Source: Streptomyces sp. SS1-1 (GTDB lineage Bacteria > Actinomycetota > Actinomycetes > Streptomycetales > Streptomycetaceae). From it: 64,000 nucleotides of DNA. Shown in pieces: positions 20,016 through 29,762 of the stretch. The translations under genes and the position numbers were made by a program. Under the pieces are notes generated by a model. It had not been told where the DNA came from. It worked only from the letters and a program-made list of their open reading frames with translations, and did not search any database. The first letter of the stretch is position 1. Each line of letters opens with the position of its first letter. The stretch spans positions 1,178,001-1,242,000 of the forward strand of contig NZ_WBXN01000004.1 in assembly GCF_008973465.1 (NCBI RefSeq). The letters are read 5' to 3'.

Positions 20016-21734
20016 TCACGCCTCCTTCGTCTCGATGGGGGCGGAGGGGCGGCGGGTGCGGCGCAGCGGAGGCCGGGCGCCCAGTCGCTTGGGATCGAGG
20101 CCGGACCACGGGTGGCCGCCTCCGTAGAACTTCGTGCGGGCCAGGAGCGTCAGCAGCGGCTTGGTGAAGAGGAACACCACGACCACGTCGAGCAGGGTGG
20201 TCAGGCCCAGCGTGAACGCGAAGCCCTGCACCTTGCCGACGGTGACGATGAAGAGCACCGCGGCGGCGAGGAACGACACGAAGTCGGAGACCAGGATGGT
20301 GCGCCGGGCGCGCGGCCAGGCACGCTCGACGGCGGGGCGCAGGGTGCGGCCTTCCCGGATCTCGTCACGGACGCGTTCGAAGTACACGATGAACGAGTCC
20401 GCCGTGATGCCGATGGCGACGATGGCGCCGCAGACGGCCGGCAGGTTCAGCGCGAAGCCGATGGTGGGGCCGAGCAGCGCCATGATCGTGTAGGTCAGGG
20501 CCGCGGAGACCAGCAGCGAGAGGATCGCGATGACCGACAGGCCGCGGTAGTAGACCAGCAGGTAGATCACGACGAGCGCGAGGCCGATGGCGCCGGCGAT
20601 GAGGCCGGCGTGGAGCTGCTCGCCACCGAGGGCGGCGGTCACCGTGGTGACGCTGTCCTCGCTGAACGTGAGCGGCAGGGCACCGTAGGACAGCATGTTG
20701 GCGAGGCTCTTGGCCTCCTCCTGCGTGAAGCTGCCGGAGATCTGCGCGTTGCCGCCGGTGATGGCCTGCTGGACGTACGGGTGGGAGACCACCTCGTCGT
20801 CGAGGACGATCGCGAACTCGTTCTGCGGGGAGCTCTGCTTGGACAGCTCGCCGGTGATGTTCGAGAACTTCTTGGAGCCGCTGCCGGTGAAGGTCATGTC
20901 GACCTGCCAGCCGGCGGCGCGCGTGGTGTCGAAGGAGGCCTTGGCGTCCTTGACCTCGGTGCCGTCGACCGCGACCGGGCCGAGCAGGAACTTCGTCCAG
21001 ACGTCGCCGTCCTTGCCGCAGGCGACCGTGGTGTCGGCGGGCTTGGCGTCCTTGCCGGCCTTGGCGCGCTGGGCGGGCTTGGAGCAGTCGAGCGCGGTGT
21101 ACGCGGCCTGGAGCTTGGCGGCGTCACCGTCGTCGCCGGCCTTCGGGGAGGGCGAGTCGTCCGCCTTCAGGCCGTCGGTGACGGCACGGCCCTGGGTGGT
21201 GGCCGTCGCGGAGGGGGTGGCGGAGCCGGTGGACTTCTCCGGGTCCGTCGCCTTCGAGGAGCCGCTGGGGGACGCGCTCGGGGAGCCGCTGGGGGACGCG
21301 CTGGGCTCCGGCTGCGCCGCGCCGCCGGAGGCCTCGCGCTGGAGGACGGGGCGGAAGTAGAGCTTGGCGGTGGTACCGACCTGATCCCGGGCCTGCTTGG
21401 AGTTCGTGCCCTTGGGGATGTTGACGATGATGTTCTTGTCGCCCTGGGTCTGTACCTCGGCCTCCGAGACACCAAGACCGTTGACGCGGCGCTCCATGAT
21501 CTGGACCGCGGTGTCCATGTTGGTCTTGTTGATCGCGGATTCCTGGCCGGGTTCGGCTTCCGCACGCAGCGTGATGCTCGTGCCGCCGGCCAGGTCGATG
21601 CCGAGTCGCGGAGTGGTGTGCCCCGAGGCGAACATCCCTCCGGTGAGCGCCGCGATGGCGATCAGGATGAGGGCCAGCGAGCGCCCTGGCTTGCTCTGGG
21701 CGCTCGCCTTACGGCCCTTCTTAGGTGCTGCCAC
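20016..21734 (-). CDS. secD: Protein translocase subunit SecD
   Basis: Protein of 572 residues from GTG 21734. The N-terminal membrane helix (about 18-38) leads to RLGIDLAGGTSITLRAE, the SecD signature. The large extracytoplasmic P1 region carries an extra Ser/Pro/Gly-rich insertion (about residues 140-200) absent from E. coli SecD. Five C-terminal helices follow, with ITADSFIVYFERVRDEIREG marking the conserved loop. It works with SecF in protein export. The start is 131 bases from yajC, so the order yajC-secD-secF-apt forms one sec transcription unit. Confidence 0.95.
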   Translation of the reverse strand: MAAPKKGRKASAQSKPGRSLALILIAIAALTGGMFASGHTTPRLGIDLAGGTSITLRAEAEPGQESAINKTNMDTAVQIMERRVNGLGVSEAEVQTQGDKNIIVNIPKGTNSKQARDQVGTTAKLYFRPVLQREASGGAAQPEPSASPSGSPSASPSGSSKATDPEKSTGSATPSATATTQGRAVTDGLKADDSPSPKAGDDGDAAKLQAAYTALDCSKPAQRAKAGKDAKPADTTVACGKDGDVWTKFLLGPVAVDGTEVKDAKASFDTTRAAGWQVDMTFTGSGSKKFSNITGELSKQSSPQNEFAIVLDDEVVSHPYVQQAITGGNAQISGSFTQEEAKSLANMLSYGALPLTFSEDSVTTVTAALGGEQLHAGLIAGAIGLALVVIYLLVYYRGLSVIAILSLLVSAALTYTIMALLGPTIGFALNLPAVCGAIVAIGITADSFIVYFERVRDEIREGRTLRPAVERAWPRARRTILVSDFVSFLAAAVLFIVTVGKVQGFAFTLGLTTLLDVVVVFLFTKPLLTLLARTKFYGGGHPWSGLDPKRLGARPPLRRTRRPSAPIETKEA

Positions 21735-21865
21735 CTTCTCGTACTCCCTCTCGGGCCGCCTCGCACCGGTCTACGGGCGGGCAGCCATGACATGGTGTCG
21801 GGATACCGTGCGAGCTCCGCACGCCCGAGGGCGCGCAGGCCTCGCCCGCGCGCCCCGGAACGCGG

Positions 21866-22354
21866 CTACTTCGCGTCGGCGTCGCCCTCGGACTTCTTCG
21901 GCGCGTCCTCCGTCTTGGCCTCGGCGGCCACGATCTCGGACGGCTCCTCGGTCTCGTCGGTCTCGTCCTTCTTGCCGAGGTCGACGGACTTCTCGTCGGA
22001 GGCGGCGGCAGCGGGCTCGTCGGTGAGGGAGGAGGCGTCGTCGGGGACGACGTCGGACTTCAGGTCGTGCTCGATGCCGTGGACGATGCGGTTGTACTCG
22101 TCGTCGGAGAGGACGGCACCGATGGCGTTCTTGGCGAAGAGAAGCTCCACGCCCGGGCCCGCGTCGAGGAGGACGGTGTCGTCGTTGACCTCCTTGACGG
22201 TGCCGTACATGCCACCGATGGTGCGGACACCGGATCCGGGCTGCATCTGGTTCCGCATGTCGGCGGCCTGCTGCTGCTTCTTCTTGGCCGACCGGGTCAT
22301 CAGGAACATGGCCCCGATGAGCACGATGAACGGGAGGAGGGTCACGAGACTCAC
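21866..22354 (-). CDS. yajC: Preprotein translocase subunit YajC
   Basis: Protein of 162 residues from GTG 22354. It has one N-terminal membrane helix (SLVTLLPFIVLIGAMFLM), a basic KKKQQQ segment and the YajC core with PGSGVRTIGGMYGTV and ELLFAKNAIGAV. YajC associates with SecDF. E. coli YajC has 110 residues; the extra C-terminal ~70 residues here are an acidic, Lys/Ser/Ala-rich tail typical of actinobacterial orthologues. It lies between ruvB and secD. Confidence 0.93.
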   Translation of the reverse strand: MSLVTLLPFIVLIGAMFLMTRSAKKKQQQAADMRNQMQPGSGVRTIGGMYGTVKEVNDDTVLLDAGPGVELLFAKNAIGAVLSDDEYNRIVHGIEHDLKSDVVPDDASSLTDEPAAAASDEKSVDLGKKDETDETEEPSEIVAAEAKTEDAPKKSEGDADAK

Positions 22355-22529
22355 GGGTCGGAACTTCCTTCACACGACCGCGATGGTGAGCGGCCTGATG
22401 GTTGGGGGATTGTCTGCCGCCGACAAGGGCGGCATCGGCGGAGTCTAAGCGAGTCTCCGCGCAGGGAACAACGCTCAGCATGGCACCGGGGTTCCTGCTC
22501 CGGCCACCAAGCTCGCCGTGACCGGGGCG

Positions 22530-23603
22530 TCACGCCCCGAACAGGTCCCCTTGTCCGTTTCCGGCGGGCGACGTGCGGGGCGGGGTGAGGCCGAGATGCG
22601 ACCATGCCGCGGGTGTGGCCACCCGGCCGCGCGGTGTGCGGGCGAGCAGCCCCTCCCGGACGAGGAAGGGTTCGGCCACCTCCTCCACGGTCTCACGTTC
22701 CTCCCCCACGGCGACGGCCAGCGTGGACAGGCCCACCGGTCCCCCGGCGAAGAGCTTCAGCAGCGCCTCCAGCACGGCGCGGTCGAGCCGGTCCAGGCCG
22801 CGGGTGTCCACCTCGTAGACGGCGAGGGCGGCCGCCGCGATGTCCTGGGTGATGATGCCGTCCGCCTTGACCTGCGCGTAGTCCCGGACGCGGCGCAGCA
22901 GGCGGTTGGCGATCCGGGGCGTGCCGCGGGAGCGTCCCGCGATCTCGGCGGCGCCGTCGGCGCCGATCTCGACGTCGAGCAGGCTGGCCGAGCGGTGGAT
23001 GACGCGCTCCAGCTCGGCGGGCTCGTAGAACTCCATGTGCGCGGTGAAGCCGAAGCGGTCGCGCAGCGGGGGCGGCAGCAGGCCGGCCCGGGTGGTGGCG
23101 CCGACCAGGGTGAACGGCGGCAGCTCCAGCGGGATCGCGGTGGCGCCGGGACCCTTGCCGACGATCACGTCGACGCGGAAGTCCTCCATGGCCATGTACA
23201 GCATCTCCTCGGCGGGCCGGGACATGCGGTGGATCTCGTCGAGGAAGAGGACCTCCCCCTCCTGGAGGGAGGAGAGGATCGCGGCGAGGTCGCCGGCATG
23301 CTGGATGGCGGGGCCGGAGGTGATGCGGATGGGGGCGCCCATCTCGGCCGCGATGATCATGGAGAGGGTGGTCTTGCCGAGGCCGGGGGCACCGGAGAGC
23401 AGCACGTGGTCGGCGGTGGCGCCGCGCGCGCGGGCGGCGCGCAGCACCAGGTCGAGCTGTTCGCGGACCTTCTCCTGGCCGATGAACTCGTCCAGGTCCT
23501 TCGGGCGCAGCGCGGCCTCGACGGCCTGGTCCTCGCGGTCGGCGACCGAGCCCACCAGCCGCTCGGGGGCGGGGGTGCCGGTGGTGTCGTCGTCCCAGTT
23601 CAT
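22530..23603 (-). CDS. ruvB: Holliday junction branch migration helicase RuvB
   Basis: Protein of 357 residues from ATG 23603. This AAA+ motor drives branch migration with RuvA. Walker A is GAPGLGKTT (71-79), Walker B is LFLDEIHR (D122, E123), sensor 1 is [11 protein letters not shown] and the sensor 2/arginine region is [19 protein letters not shown]. The C-terminal winged helix ends with QGFLxRTPRGR-like [17 protein letters not shown]. The last ~20 residues are a short extension. It follows ruvA by 73 bases on the same strand. Confidence 0.97.
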   Translation of the reverse strand: MNWDDDTTGTPAPERLVGSVADREDQAVEAALRPKDLDEFIGQEKVREQLDLVLRAARARGATADHVLLSGAPGLGKTTLSMIIAAEMGAPIRITSGPAIQHAGDLAAILSSLQEGEVLFLDEIHRMSRPAEEMLYMAMEDFRVDVIVGKGPGATAIPLELPPFTLVGATTRAGLLPPPLRDRFGFTAHMEFYEPAELERVIHRSASLLDVEIGADGAAEIAGRSRGTPRIANRLLRRVRDYAQVKADGIITQDIAAAALAVYEVDTRGLDRLDRAVLEALLKLFAGGPVGLSTLAVAVGEERETVEEVAEPFLVREGLLARTPRGRVATPAAWSHLGLTPPRTSPAGNGQGDLFGA

Positions 23604-23676
23604 TGCGTGTGCCTCGCGGGTCGCGGTGGAGGGCGTACGCGGGTCTGCCGTACGCCGGTGTCGTCGGGTGGGGCGG

Positions 23677-24282
23677 TCAGCGCGCTCTGTTCAGCGTCTG
23701 CAGCGCCGCCTTGAGCAGGCGGCCGACCTCCGGGGCGCCCTCGGCGGCCTCGGCCTGCGGGGCGACGGCGCTCACGGCCTCGTCGGCCTCGCGGGTCGCG
23801 TAGCCGAGGCCGATCAGGGCGGCGTGCAGTTGGTCGCGCCAGCCCTGGGTGACGGGGGCGCCGACGGCGGGCGCGCCGATCGGTTCGCCGAGGCGGTCCT
23901 TGAGCTCCAGGAGGAGCTTCTGGGCGCCCTTCTTGCCGATGCCGGGGACGGCGGTGAGGGCCTTCTCGTCGGCGGTGGCCACGGCCCGGCGCAGCGCGTC
24001 GGGCGTGTGCACGGCGAGCATGGCCTGGGCGAGGCGGGGGCCGACGCCGCTCGCGGTCTGCAGCAGCTCGAAGGTCCCCCGCTCGTCGTCGTCGGCGAAG
24101 CCGTAGAGCGTCAGGGAGTCCTCGCGCACCACGAGGGACGTGTGCAGCTTGGCGGGCTGCCCGACGCGCAGCGTGGAGAGCGTGTTCGGGGTGCACTGGA
24201 CGGCCATGCCGACGCCGCCGACCTCGACGACCGCGGTGTCCGGGGCGAGGGCGGCGACGGTGCCGCTGACGAAGGCGATCAT
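23677..24282 (-). CDS. ruvA: Holliday junction DNA-binding protein RuvA
   Basis: Protein of 201 residues from ATG 24282. The N-terminal OB fold begins [12 protein letters not shown] and contains the acidic-pin neighbourhood [12 protein letters not shown]. Two helix-hairpin-helix units follow ([17 protein letters not shown] and [19 protein letters not shown]), and the C-terminal domain III with [13 protein letters not shown] binds RuvB. It recognises the four-way junction. The start overlaps the ruvC stop by 4 bases (ATGA), giving the canonical ruvC-ruvA-ruvB order. Confidence 0.97.
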   Translation of the reverse strand: MIAFVSGTVAALAPDTAVVEVGGVGMAVQCTPNTLSTLRVGQPAKLHTSLVVREDSLTLYGFADDDERGTFELLQTASGVGPRLAQAMLAVHTPDALRRAVATADEKALTAVPGIGKKGAQKLLLELKDRLGEPIGAPAVGAPVTQGWRDQLHAALIGLGYATREADEAVSAVAPQAEAAEGAPEVGRLLKAALQTLNRAR

Positions 24283-24818
24283 GCCGTACGGCCTTTCGAT
24301 GCGGTGGCGGTGTGCAGGGCGACGGCCTGCTGGAGCCTGTTCTGCGCGGGGGCGCGCCAGATGTGGCAGATGGCGAGGGCCAGGGCGTCGGCGGCGTCGG
24401 CCGGCTTGGGCGGGGCGCTGAGCCGCAGGAGCCGGGTGACCATGGCGCCGACCTGTGCCTTGTCGGCGCGACCCGAGCCGGTGACGGCGGCCTTGACCTC
24501 GCTGGGCGTGTGCAGGGCGACGGGGATGCCGCGGCGGGCGGCGCAGAGCATGGCGACGGCGCTGGCCTGGGCGGTGCCCATGACGGTCCGGACGTTGTGC
24601 TGGCTGAACACGCGCTCCACGGCGACGAATTCGGGCCGGTGCTCGTCCAGCCACTGCTCGATGCCCTGCTCGACGGCGACCAGGCGGTGGCCCAGCTCGG
24701 CGTCCGCGGGGGTACGGACGACTCCGACGCCCAGCATGGTCAGCGGCCGGCCCGCGACCCCCTCGACGACGCCCACACCGCAGCGGGTCAGTCCGGGGTC
24801 CACCCCGAGTACGCGCAC
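24279..24818 (-). CDS. ruvC: Crossover junction endodeoxyribonuclease RuvC
   Basis: Protein of 179 residues from GTG 24818. The resolvase active site is visible: D7 in [13 protein letters not shown]68 in [12 protein letters not shown] and the C-terminal acidic pair in [14 protein letters not shown]. It nicks Holliday junctions symmetrically after RuvAB branch migration. It is the first gene of the ruv set, 118 bases downstream of the YebC-family gene and separated from it by a terminator. Confidence 0.97.
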   Translation of the reverse strand: MRVLGVDPGLTRCGVGVVEGVAGRPLTMLGVGVVRTPADAELGHRLVAVEQGIEQWLDEHRPEFVAVERVFSQHNVRTVMGTAQASAVAMLCAARRGIPVALHTPSEVKAAVTGSGRADKAQVGAMVTRLLRLSAPPKPADAADALALAICHIWRAPAQNRLQQAVALHTATASKGRTA

Positions 24819-24874
24819 CGCCCCTCCCTTCGCTCACCTGTTTGTGCAGGCTATCGGGTGCCGCTGACAATGCG

Positions 24875-24905
24875 ACGGGCCGACGGGTGTGTCCCGTCGG
24901 CCCGT
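24875..24905 (-). terminator. Intrinsic terminator of the YebC-family gene
   Basis: A perfect 13-base stem (24875-24887 with 24893-24905) and a 5-base loop, 32 bases after the stop codon. Confidence 0.75.
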
Positions 24906-24936
24906 TGAGCACGTGCGCGTGCGGCTCGCGTCCGCG

Positions 24937-25689
24937 TCAGGCGTCGACCTTCTCCATGATCTCGTCGCTGACGTCGAAGTTGGCGAAGACGTTCTGCACG
25001 TCGTCGCTGTCCTCGAGCGCGTCGATCAGCTTGAAGATCTTCTTGGCGCCCTCCTCGTCCAGCTCGACCTGCATGGTCGGAACGAAGTTGGCGTCGGCGG
25101 ACTCGTAGTCGATGCCGGCGTCCTGGAGGGCGGTGCGGACCGCGACCAGGTCGGTGGCCTCGCTGATCACCTCGAAGGACTCGCCGAGGTCGTTGACCTC
25201 CTCGGCGCCCGCGTCGAGGACGGCGGCGAGGACGTCGTCCTCGGTCAGCTCGCCCTTGGGGACGATCACCACGCCCTTGCGGTTGAACAGGTAGGACACC
25301 GAGCCCGGGTCGGCCATGGACCCGCCGTTGCGGGTCATCGCGACCCGGACGTCGGAGGCGGCGCGGTTGCGGTTGTCGGTGAGGCACTCGATGAGCACCG
25401 CGACGCCGTTCGGTCCGTAGCCCTCGTACATGATCGTCTCGTAGTCGGCGCCGCCGGCCTCCAGGCCCGCGCCGCGCTTGACCGCGGAGTCGATGTTCTT
25501 GTTCGGGACCGACTGCTTCTTCGCCTTCTGGATGGCGTCGTACAGCGTCGGGTTGCCGTCGATGTCGGCGCCGCCCATGCGGGCCGCGACCTCGATGTTC
25601 TTGATCAGCTTCGCGAAGAGCTTGCCGCGCTTGGCATCGATGACGGCCTTCTTGTGCTTCGTCGTGGCCCATTTAGAGTGGCCGGACAT
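24937..25689 (-). CDS. YebC/PmpR family protein (translation factor or transcription regulator)
   Basis: Protein of 250 residues from ATG 25689. The family signature [14 protein letters not shown] opens the protein, followed by [15 protein letters not shown], the [17 protein letters not shown] core, and the acidic C-terminal domain with [11 protein letters not shown]. Members were first described as DNA-binding regulators (PmpR, and YebC near ruvC), and more recent work ties some to translation through proline-rich stretches. Proximity to ruvC is a common arrangement. It lies 48 bases after pdxT. Confidence 0.93.
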   Translation of the reverse strand: MSGHSKWATTKHKKAVIDAKRGKLFAKLIKNIEVAARMGGADIDGNPTLYDAIQKAKKQSVPNKNIDSAVKRGAGLEAGGADYETIMYEGYGPNGVAVLIECLTDNRNRAASDVRVAMTRNGGSMADPGSVSYLFNRKGVVIVPKGELTEDDVLAAVLDAGAEEVNDLGESFEVISEATDLVAVRTALQDAGIDYESADANFVPTMQVELDEEGAKKIFKLIDALEDSDDVQNVFANFDVSDEIMEKVDA

Positions 25690-25737
25690 CTGCCTGTCTC
25701 CTTCGCGTAACCCATCTCTGCAACGAACGCAGGAATC

Positions 25738-26343
25738 CTACAAGGACTCGGACGTCCGGTACGCGCGCACCATCTCGACGAACAGCCCGTGGACGCGGTG
25801 GTCGCCGGTCAGCTCCGGGTGGAACGACGTGGCCAGCGCGTTGCCCTGGCGGACGGCCACGATGTGGCCGTCGTGCTCGGCGAGCACCTCGGCGCCGGCG
25901 CCGACGGACTCCACCCAGGGGGCCCGGATGAAGACGCCCTCCACCGGATCGCCCGGGATCTCCTTGACGTCGACGGCCGCCTCGAACGACTCGTTCTGGC
26001 GCCCGAAGGCGTTGCGGCGGACGATCATGTCGATGCCGCCGACGGTCTCCTGGCCCGAGCGCGGGTCGAGGATCTTGTCGGCGAGCATGATCATGCCGGC
26101 GCAGGTGCCGTAGACGGGCATGCCGGCGCGCACGCGCGCGCGGAGCGGTTCCATCAGCCCGAAGAGCACGGCCAGCTTGGAGATCGTGGTGGACTCCCCG
26201 CCGGGGATGACCAGGCCGTCGACCTCGGCCAGTTCCTCGGGGCGGCGCACCGGCCTGGCCACGGCGTCGGCCGCGGCCAGGGCGACGAGGTGCTCGCGCA
26301 CGTCGCCCTGGAGCGCGAGCACTCCGATGACGGGTGAGGTCAT
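25738..26343 (-). CDS. pdxT: Pyridoxal 5'-phosphate synthase glutaminase subunit PdxT
   Basis: Protein of 201 residues from ATG 26343; a GTG one codon earlier is also possible. This class I glutamine amidotransferase feeds ammonia to PdxS. The oxyanion strand VIPGGEST is at 46-53, nucleophile C81 is in VYGTCAGM, and H175 and E177 lie in [18 protein letters not shown] at the N-terminus is PdxT-specific. The start overlaps the pdxS stop by one base (TGATG), so the subunits are coupled. Confidence 0.96.
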   Translation of the reverse strand: MTSPVIGVLALQGDVREHLVALAAADAVARPVRRPEELAEVDGLVIPGGESTTISKLAVLFGLMEPLRARVRAGMPVYGTCAGMIMLADKILDPRSGQETVGGIDMIVRRNAFGRQNESFEAAVDVKEIPGDPVEGVFIRAPWVESVGAGAEVLAEHDGHIVAVRQGNALATSFHPELTGDHRVHGLFVEMVRAYRTSESL

Positions 26344-27248
26344 CACCAGCCCCGGTTCGCGTAGCGCTCGGTCTCGGGCAGGGTGTCGCAGTTGATGCCG
26401 ACCATGGCCTCGCCGAGGTTGCGGGACGCGTCCGCGATGATCTTGGGGTCGTCGTAGAAGGTGGTGGCCTTCACGATGGCGGCGGCGCGCTTGGCCGGGT
26501 CGCCGGACTTGAAGATGCCGGAGCCGACGAAGACGCCCTCGGCGCCGAGCTGGCGCATCAGGGCGGCGTCGGCGGGGGTGGCGACGCCACCGGCGGAGAA
26601 CAGCACGACCGGGAGCTTGCCGAGCTCGGCGACCTCCTTGACCAGCTCGTACGGGGCGCGCAGCTCCTTGGCGGCGGCGTACAGCTCGTTGTTGTCGTAG
26701 CCGCGCAGCCGGGCGATCTCGTTCTTGATCTGGCGCAGGTGACGGACGGCCTCGACGACGTTGCCGGTGCCGGCCTCGCCCTTGGAGCGGATCATGGCCG
26801 CGCCCTCGGCGATCCGGCGCAGGGCCTCACCGAGGTTGGTGGCACCGCAGACGAACGGGGTGGTGAAGGCCCACTTGTCGGAGTGGTTGACCTCGTCGGC
26901 CGGGGTGAGCACCTCGGACTCGTCGATGTAGTCGACGCCGAGGGACTGCAGGACCTGGGCCTCGACGAAGTGGCCGATGCGGGACTTGGCCATGACGGGG
27001 ATCGAGACGGCGTCGATGATGCCCTCGATCATGTCCGGGTCGGACATCCGGGCCACGCCGCCGTCCTTGCGGATGTCGGCGGGCACCCGCTCCAGGGCCA
27101 TGACGGCGACCGCGCCCGCGTCCTCGGCGATCTTCGCCTGCTCCGGGGTGACGACGTCCATGATCACGCCGCCCTTGAGCTGCTCGGCCATGCCGCGCTT
27201 CACACGGGCGGTGCCGGTCTCGGGAGCCTGGTTTTCGGAGATGGACAC
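26343..27248 (-). CDS. pdxS: Pyridoxal 5'-phosphate synthase lyase subunit PdxS
   Basis: Protein of 301 residues from GTG 27248 ([10 protein letters not shown]). It builds PLP from ribose 5-phosphate, glyceraldehyde 3-phosphate and PdxT-derived ammonia, as a dodecamer. Conserved catalytic residues are visible: the Asp in [12 protein letters not shown], Schiff-base lysine K88 in [10 protein letters not shown] and K156 in [24 protein letters not shown] marks the phosphate-binding region. An earlier in-frame GTG would add five residues. It leads a two-gene operon with pdxT. Confidence 0.97.
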   Translation of the reverse strand: MSISENQAPETGTARVKRGMAEQLKGGVIMDVVTPEQAKIAEDAGAVAVMALERVPADIRKDGGVARMSDPDMIEGIIDAVSIPVMAKSRIGHFVEAQVLQSLGVDYIDESEVLTPADEVNHSDKWAFTTPFVCGATNLGEALRRIAEGAAMIRSKGEAGTGNVVEAVRHLRQIKNEIARLRGYDNNELYAAAKELRAPYELVKEVAELGKLPVVLFSAGGVATPADAALMRQLGAEGVFVGSGIFKSGDPAKRAAAIVKATTFYDDPKIIADASRNLGEAMVGINCDTLPETERYANRGW

Positions 27249-27376
27249 GGGTGACCTCACAACGGGTGGAGAAGGGTTGCTGCGAGCATCGAGGAAACGG
27301 CAGCGGACCAGTCCACAGCAAGGGCCAATGAGGAGCCGGTGGCTCGTTTTCCGTGCCCGCCGGTGGCGCGCTCCGG

Positions 27377-27919
27377 TCAGGAGGCCCGTTCGACCAGGGC
27401 GGCGGGCGGCTCGTCGTCCATCTCGAAGGCCAGCGGGAAGGGGGCGTGGCCGGCCAGGCGGAACCAGCGGACCTTGCGGTGCCGGCGCAGGGCGCGGGCG
27501 GCGCGGACGGCGTCGTTGTGGAAGCGGCGGGCCATCGGCACCCGGCGGACCGCCTCGGTCAGCTCGCGGGCCGCCGCCTCGCCGCCGGGCGCCTCGCGGA
27601 CCGCCTCCACCTGCTGGCTCTCGGCGAACACGGCGCGCAGGGCCTGGCTCAGCTCGCTCTCGGCGACCTCGCGCTGCTCCTCCTCGGCCTGCCGGGCCGC
27701 GTGCGCGGCCTCGTACAGCACGATCGAGGCGGCCGGGTCCAGGACGCCGGAGGTGGCCAGCTCCTGGGCGACGGAGGCGCGGCGCAGCAACTGGGCGTCG
27801 AGCGCGGCCCGGGCCGCGTCGATCCGGGCGTGCAGCCGGTCCAGCCGGCCGGCGGTCCAGCTGAGGTAGAGGCCGATCGCCACGAGGACGACGAGGATCC
27901 AGATGAGTGTCGCGGTCAC
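27377..27919 (-). CDS. LemA-like membrane protein
   Basis: Protein of 180 residues from GTG 27919. A single N-terminal helix (residues 3-21) is followed by a long helical region with [16 protein letters not shown], which resembles the LemA core start, and [16 protein letters not shown] near the end, resembling the LemA RxYNDAV motif; the FPLAF stretch also fits. LemA proteins have an extracytoplasmic helical bundle of unclear function. The match is by eye and partial. The gene sits upstream of pdxS with a 128-base gap and downstream of the pimA-end spacer. Confidence 0.65.
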   Translation of the reverse strand: MTATLIWILVVLVAIGLYLSWTAGRLDRLHARIDAARAALDAQLLRRASVAQELATSGVLDPAASIVLYEAAHAARQAEEEQREVAESELSQALRAVFAESQQVEAVREAPGGEAAARELTEAVRRVPMARRFHNDAVRAARALRRHRKVRWFRLAGHAPFPLAFEMDDEPPAALVERAS

Positions 27920-28583
27920 GGCCGCAGACTAGCGGGGTGCCTCCGGCGGTTCGGGGCTCGGGGGCGGACGGTTCCACGCGGCGCCGGCGGCACCGAGGGC
28001 CCCTGCGCGGGCTCCCTCGGCGACTTCCGGGGGTCGGCCATCTTGTGCGGTCCCTGCGGGGCGAGGGCCGGTGCCCCCTGCGCGGGCGCCAGGAGCCCCT
28101 GGCCCAGGCCCTGGGGCAACCCCGGGGGACGGCGCCTGTGGGTCTGCCCCGCGCGTGCGGCATGGCCTGCGACTCCCGGGAGGCCGTCGGGGCCGCCCCG
28201 AGCCGGCCGGCGCACGAGGATCCACCCGCGCGGAGGCTCCCCCGCGACTCAGGCGGCGCAGGGGAGACCCGCGCCAGCCGCCCCCGCCGACGGTGGGAGG
28301 CTGCCCCGGCGACTTCGGGAGCCCTGCCACCAGTCCGCGCAGGCATCGCCGCTGTCCCGCGCGGGGCGCCTCCGGCGGTGCCAGGAACCCCGGCCACTCC
28401 CTCGCAGCCCCACCATGTGTGTGGGGGACGGCGCCTGCGGCTTCCGCGTCGGCGGCACATCGACGCCGCCTACGCGCGGGGCTCCCGCGGCCGGCGGCGG
28501 CCCACACACAGGGTGGGGCTCTGCCCGCAGGCGGGCCCGGCTTCCCGGAAACCCTCAGCAGGGCGCCAGCCCCAACCGCACCC
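27920..28583. other. 664-base GC-rich spacer with decayed internal repeats
   Basis: No gene is supported: the open frames in all directions are Arg/Pro/Gly-rich shadows lacking ribosome-binding sites. Several short segments recur: CGGCGACTTC at 28018 and 28307, GGGGGACGGCGCCTG at 28124 and 28423, CCCCTGCGCGGG at 28000 and 28075. The first two pairs share an offset of about 290-300 bases, which suggests an old, degraded duplication. The end next to pimA carries a 29-base tandem duplication. Confidence 0.6.
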
Positions 28584-28609
28584 TCAGTCCCGCGCCAGCC
28601 CCAACCGTG
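28552..28609. repeat. 29-base tandem duplication of the pimA 3' end
   Basis: Two abutting 29-base copies (28552-28580 and 28581-28609) match at 23 positions. The gene-side copy contains the pimA stop codon at 28584-28586 and its last codons; the outer copy has an equivalent in-phase-looking LGLAP-TGA end, now untranslated. Confidence 0.75.
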
Positions 28610-29762
28610 CCCTGAGGCCGCCCACCGGCCCCGTGCCCGAGGTGTCGTCGGTGGCCACCGCTGCCGCGCCCGCTGTGACCGTTTCGTAGACCGACATGAT
28701 GTCCGCGCCGACCGTCGACCAGTCGAAGCGGCGGACGTGGGCGCTTCCCCGTTCGCGGAGTTCGGCGCGGCGGGCGGGGTCGGCCAGGAGGCGTACGGCG
28801 GCGTCGGCGAGGGCGTCCGCGTCCTCGTTGGCGAAGAGTTCGCCGGCCGCGCCCTGGTCCAGGACCTGGGCGAAGGCGTCGAGGTCGGAGGCGAGGACGG
28901 GCGCGCCCGCCGACAGGGCCTCGACCAGGATGATGCCGAAGCTCTCACCGCCGGTGTTGGGCGCCACGTACAGGTCGACGCTGCGCAGCAGCCTGGCCTT
29001 GTCCTCGTCGCTGACCATGCCGAGGAACTCGACACGGGAGCGCAGTTCGGCGGGCAGGTCTTCGACCGCCTCCTCCTCGTCGCCCCGGCCGGCCACGAGG
29101 AGCCGGGCCTCCGGGCGGGCGGCGAGGATCTTCGGCAGGGCCCGCATCAGCACCGGGAGGCCCTTGCGGGGCTCGTCGATGCGGCCGATGAAGCCGATGG
29201 TGTCGCCCTGCCAGTCGGGGTTGGGCTCGGCCCGGGCGAAGAAGTCGACGTCGACGCCGTTGGGGATGACGACCGCGTCACCGCCCAGGTGCTCCACCAG
29301 CGTCCGGCGGGCGTACTCGCTCACCGCGATCCGGGCGCTGATCTTCTCCAGGGCGGCCTGGAGGATCGCGTACGCCGCGATCATCGCGCGCGAGCGCGGG
29401 TTGGACGTGTGGAAGGTGGCGACGATCGGCCCCGAGGCCGCCCAGCAGGTGAGCAGGCCGAGGGACGGCGACGTCGGCTCGTGGATGTGGACGACGTCGA
29501 AGCGTCCGTCGTGCAGCCAGCGGCGCACCCGCGCGGCGGAGAGGAAGCCGAAGTTCAGCCGGGCGACCGAGCCGTTGTACGGCACCGGGACGGCCCGGCC
29601 CGCCGAGACGACGTACGGAGGCAGCGGGGTGTCGTCGTCGGCCGGCGCCAGCACGGACACCTCGTGCCCCTGCCGGATGAAGTACTCGGCGAGGTCCCGG
29701 ATGTGGAACTGGACGCCTCCGGGCACGTCCCAGGAGTAGGGGCAGACGATGCCGATTCTCAC
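28584..29762 (-). CDS. pimA: Phosphatidyl-myo-inositol mannosyltransferase PimA-like (GT4)
   Basis: Protein of 392 residues from GTG 29762. Its start VRIGIVCPYSWDVPGGVQ closely resembles mycobacterial PimA, including the glycine-rich GDP-mannose/PI loop. GT-B landmarks are VVHIHEPTSPSLG, VIPNGVDVDFF, TIGFIGRIDEPRKGLP and the E-x7-E motif in ESFGIILVEALSAG. PimA transfers the first mannose to phosphatidylinositol at the inner face of the membrane. The C-terminus has about 30 variable residues. The GTG overlaps the patA stop (GTGA), completing the operon pgsA-patA-pimA seen in mycobacteria. Confidence 0.9.
   Translation of the reverse strand: MRIGIVCPYSWDVPGGVQFHIRDLAEYFIRQGHEVSVLAPADDDTPLPPYVVSAGRAVPVPYNGSVARLNFGFLSAARVRRWLHDGRFDVVHIHEPTSPSLGLLTCWAASGPIVATFHTSNPRSRAMIAAYAILQAALEKISARIAVSEYARRTLVEHLGGDAVVIPNGVDVDFFARAEPNPDWQGDTIGFIGRIDEPRKGLPVLMRALPKILAARPEARLLVAGRGDEEEAVEDLPAELRSRVEFLGMVSDEDKARLLRSVDLYVAPNTGGESFGIILVEALSAGAPVLASDLDAFAQVLDQGAAGELFANEDADALADAAVRLLADPARRAELRERGSAHVRRFDWSTVGADIMSVYETVTAGAAAVATDDTSGTGPVGGLRARLGLARD

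Noticed and set aside
26343..28460. PdxS with a 400-residue N-terminal extension (start at 28460)
   Set aside because: The added part is shadow sequence over the LemA-like gene and spacer; PdxS has a normal start at 27248.
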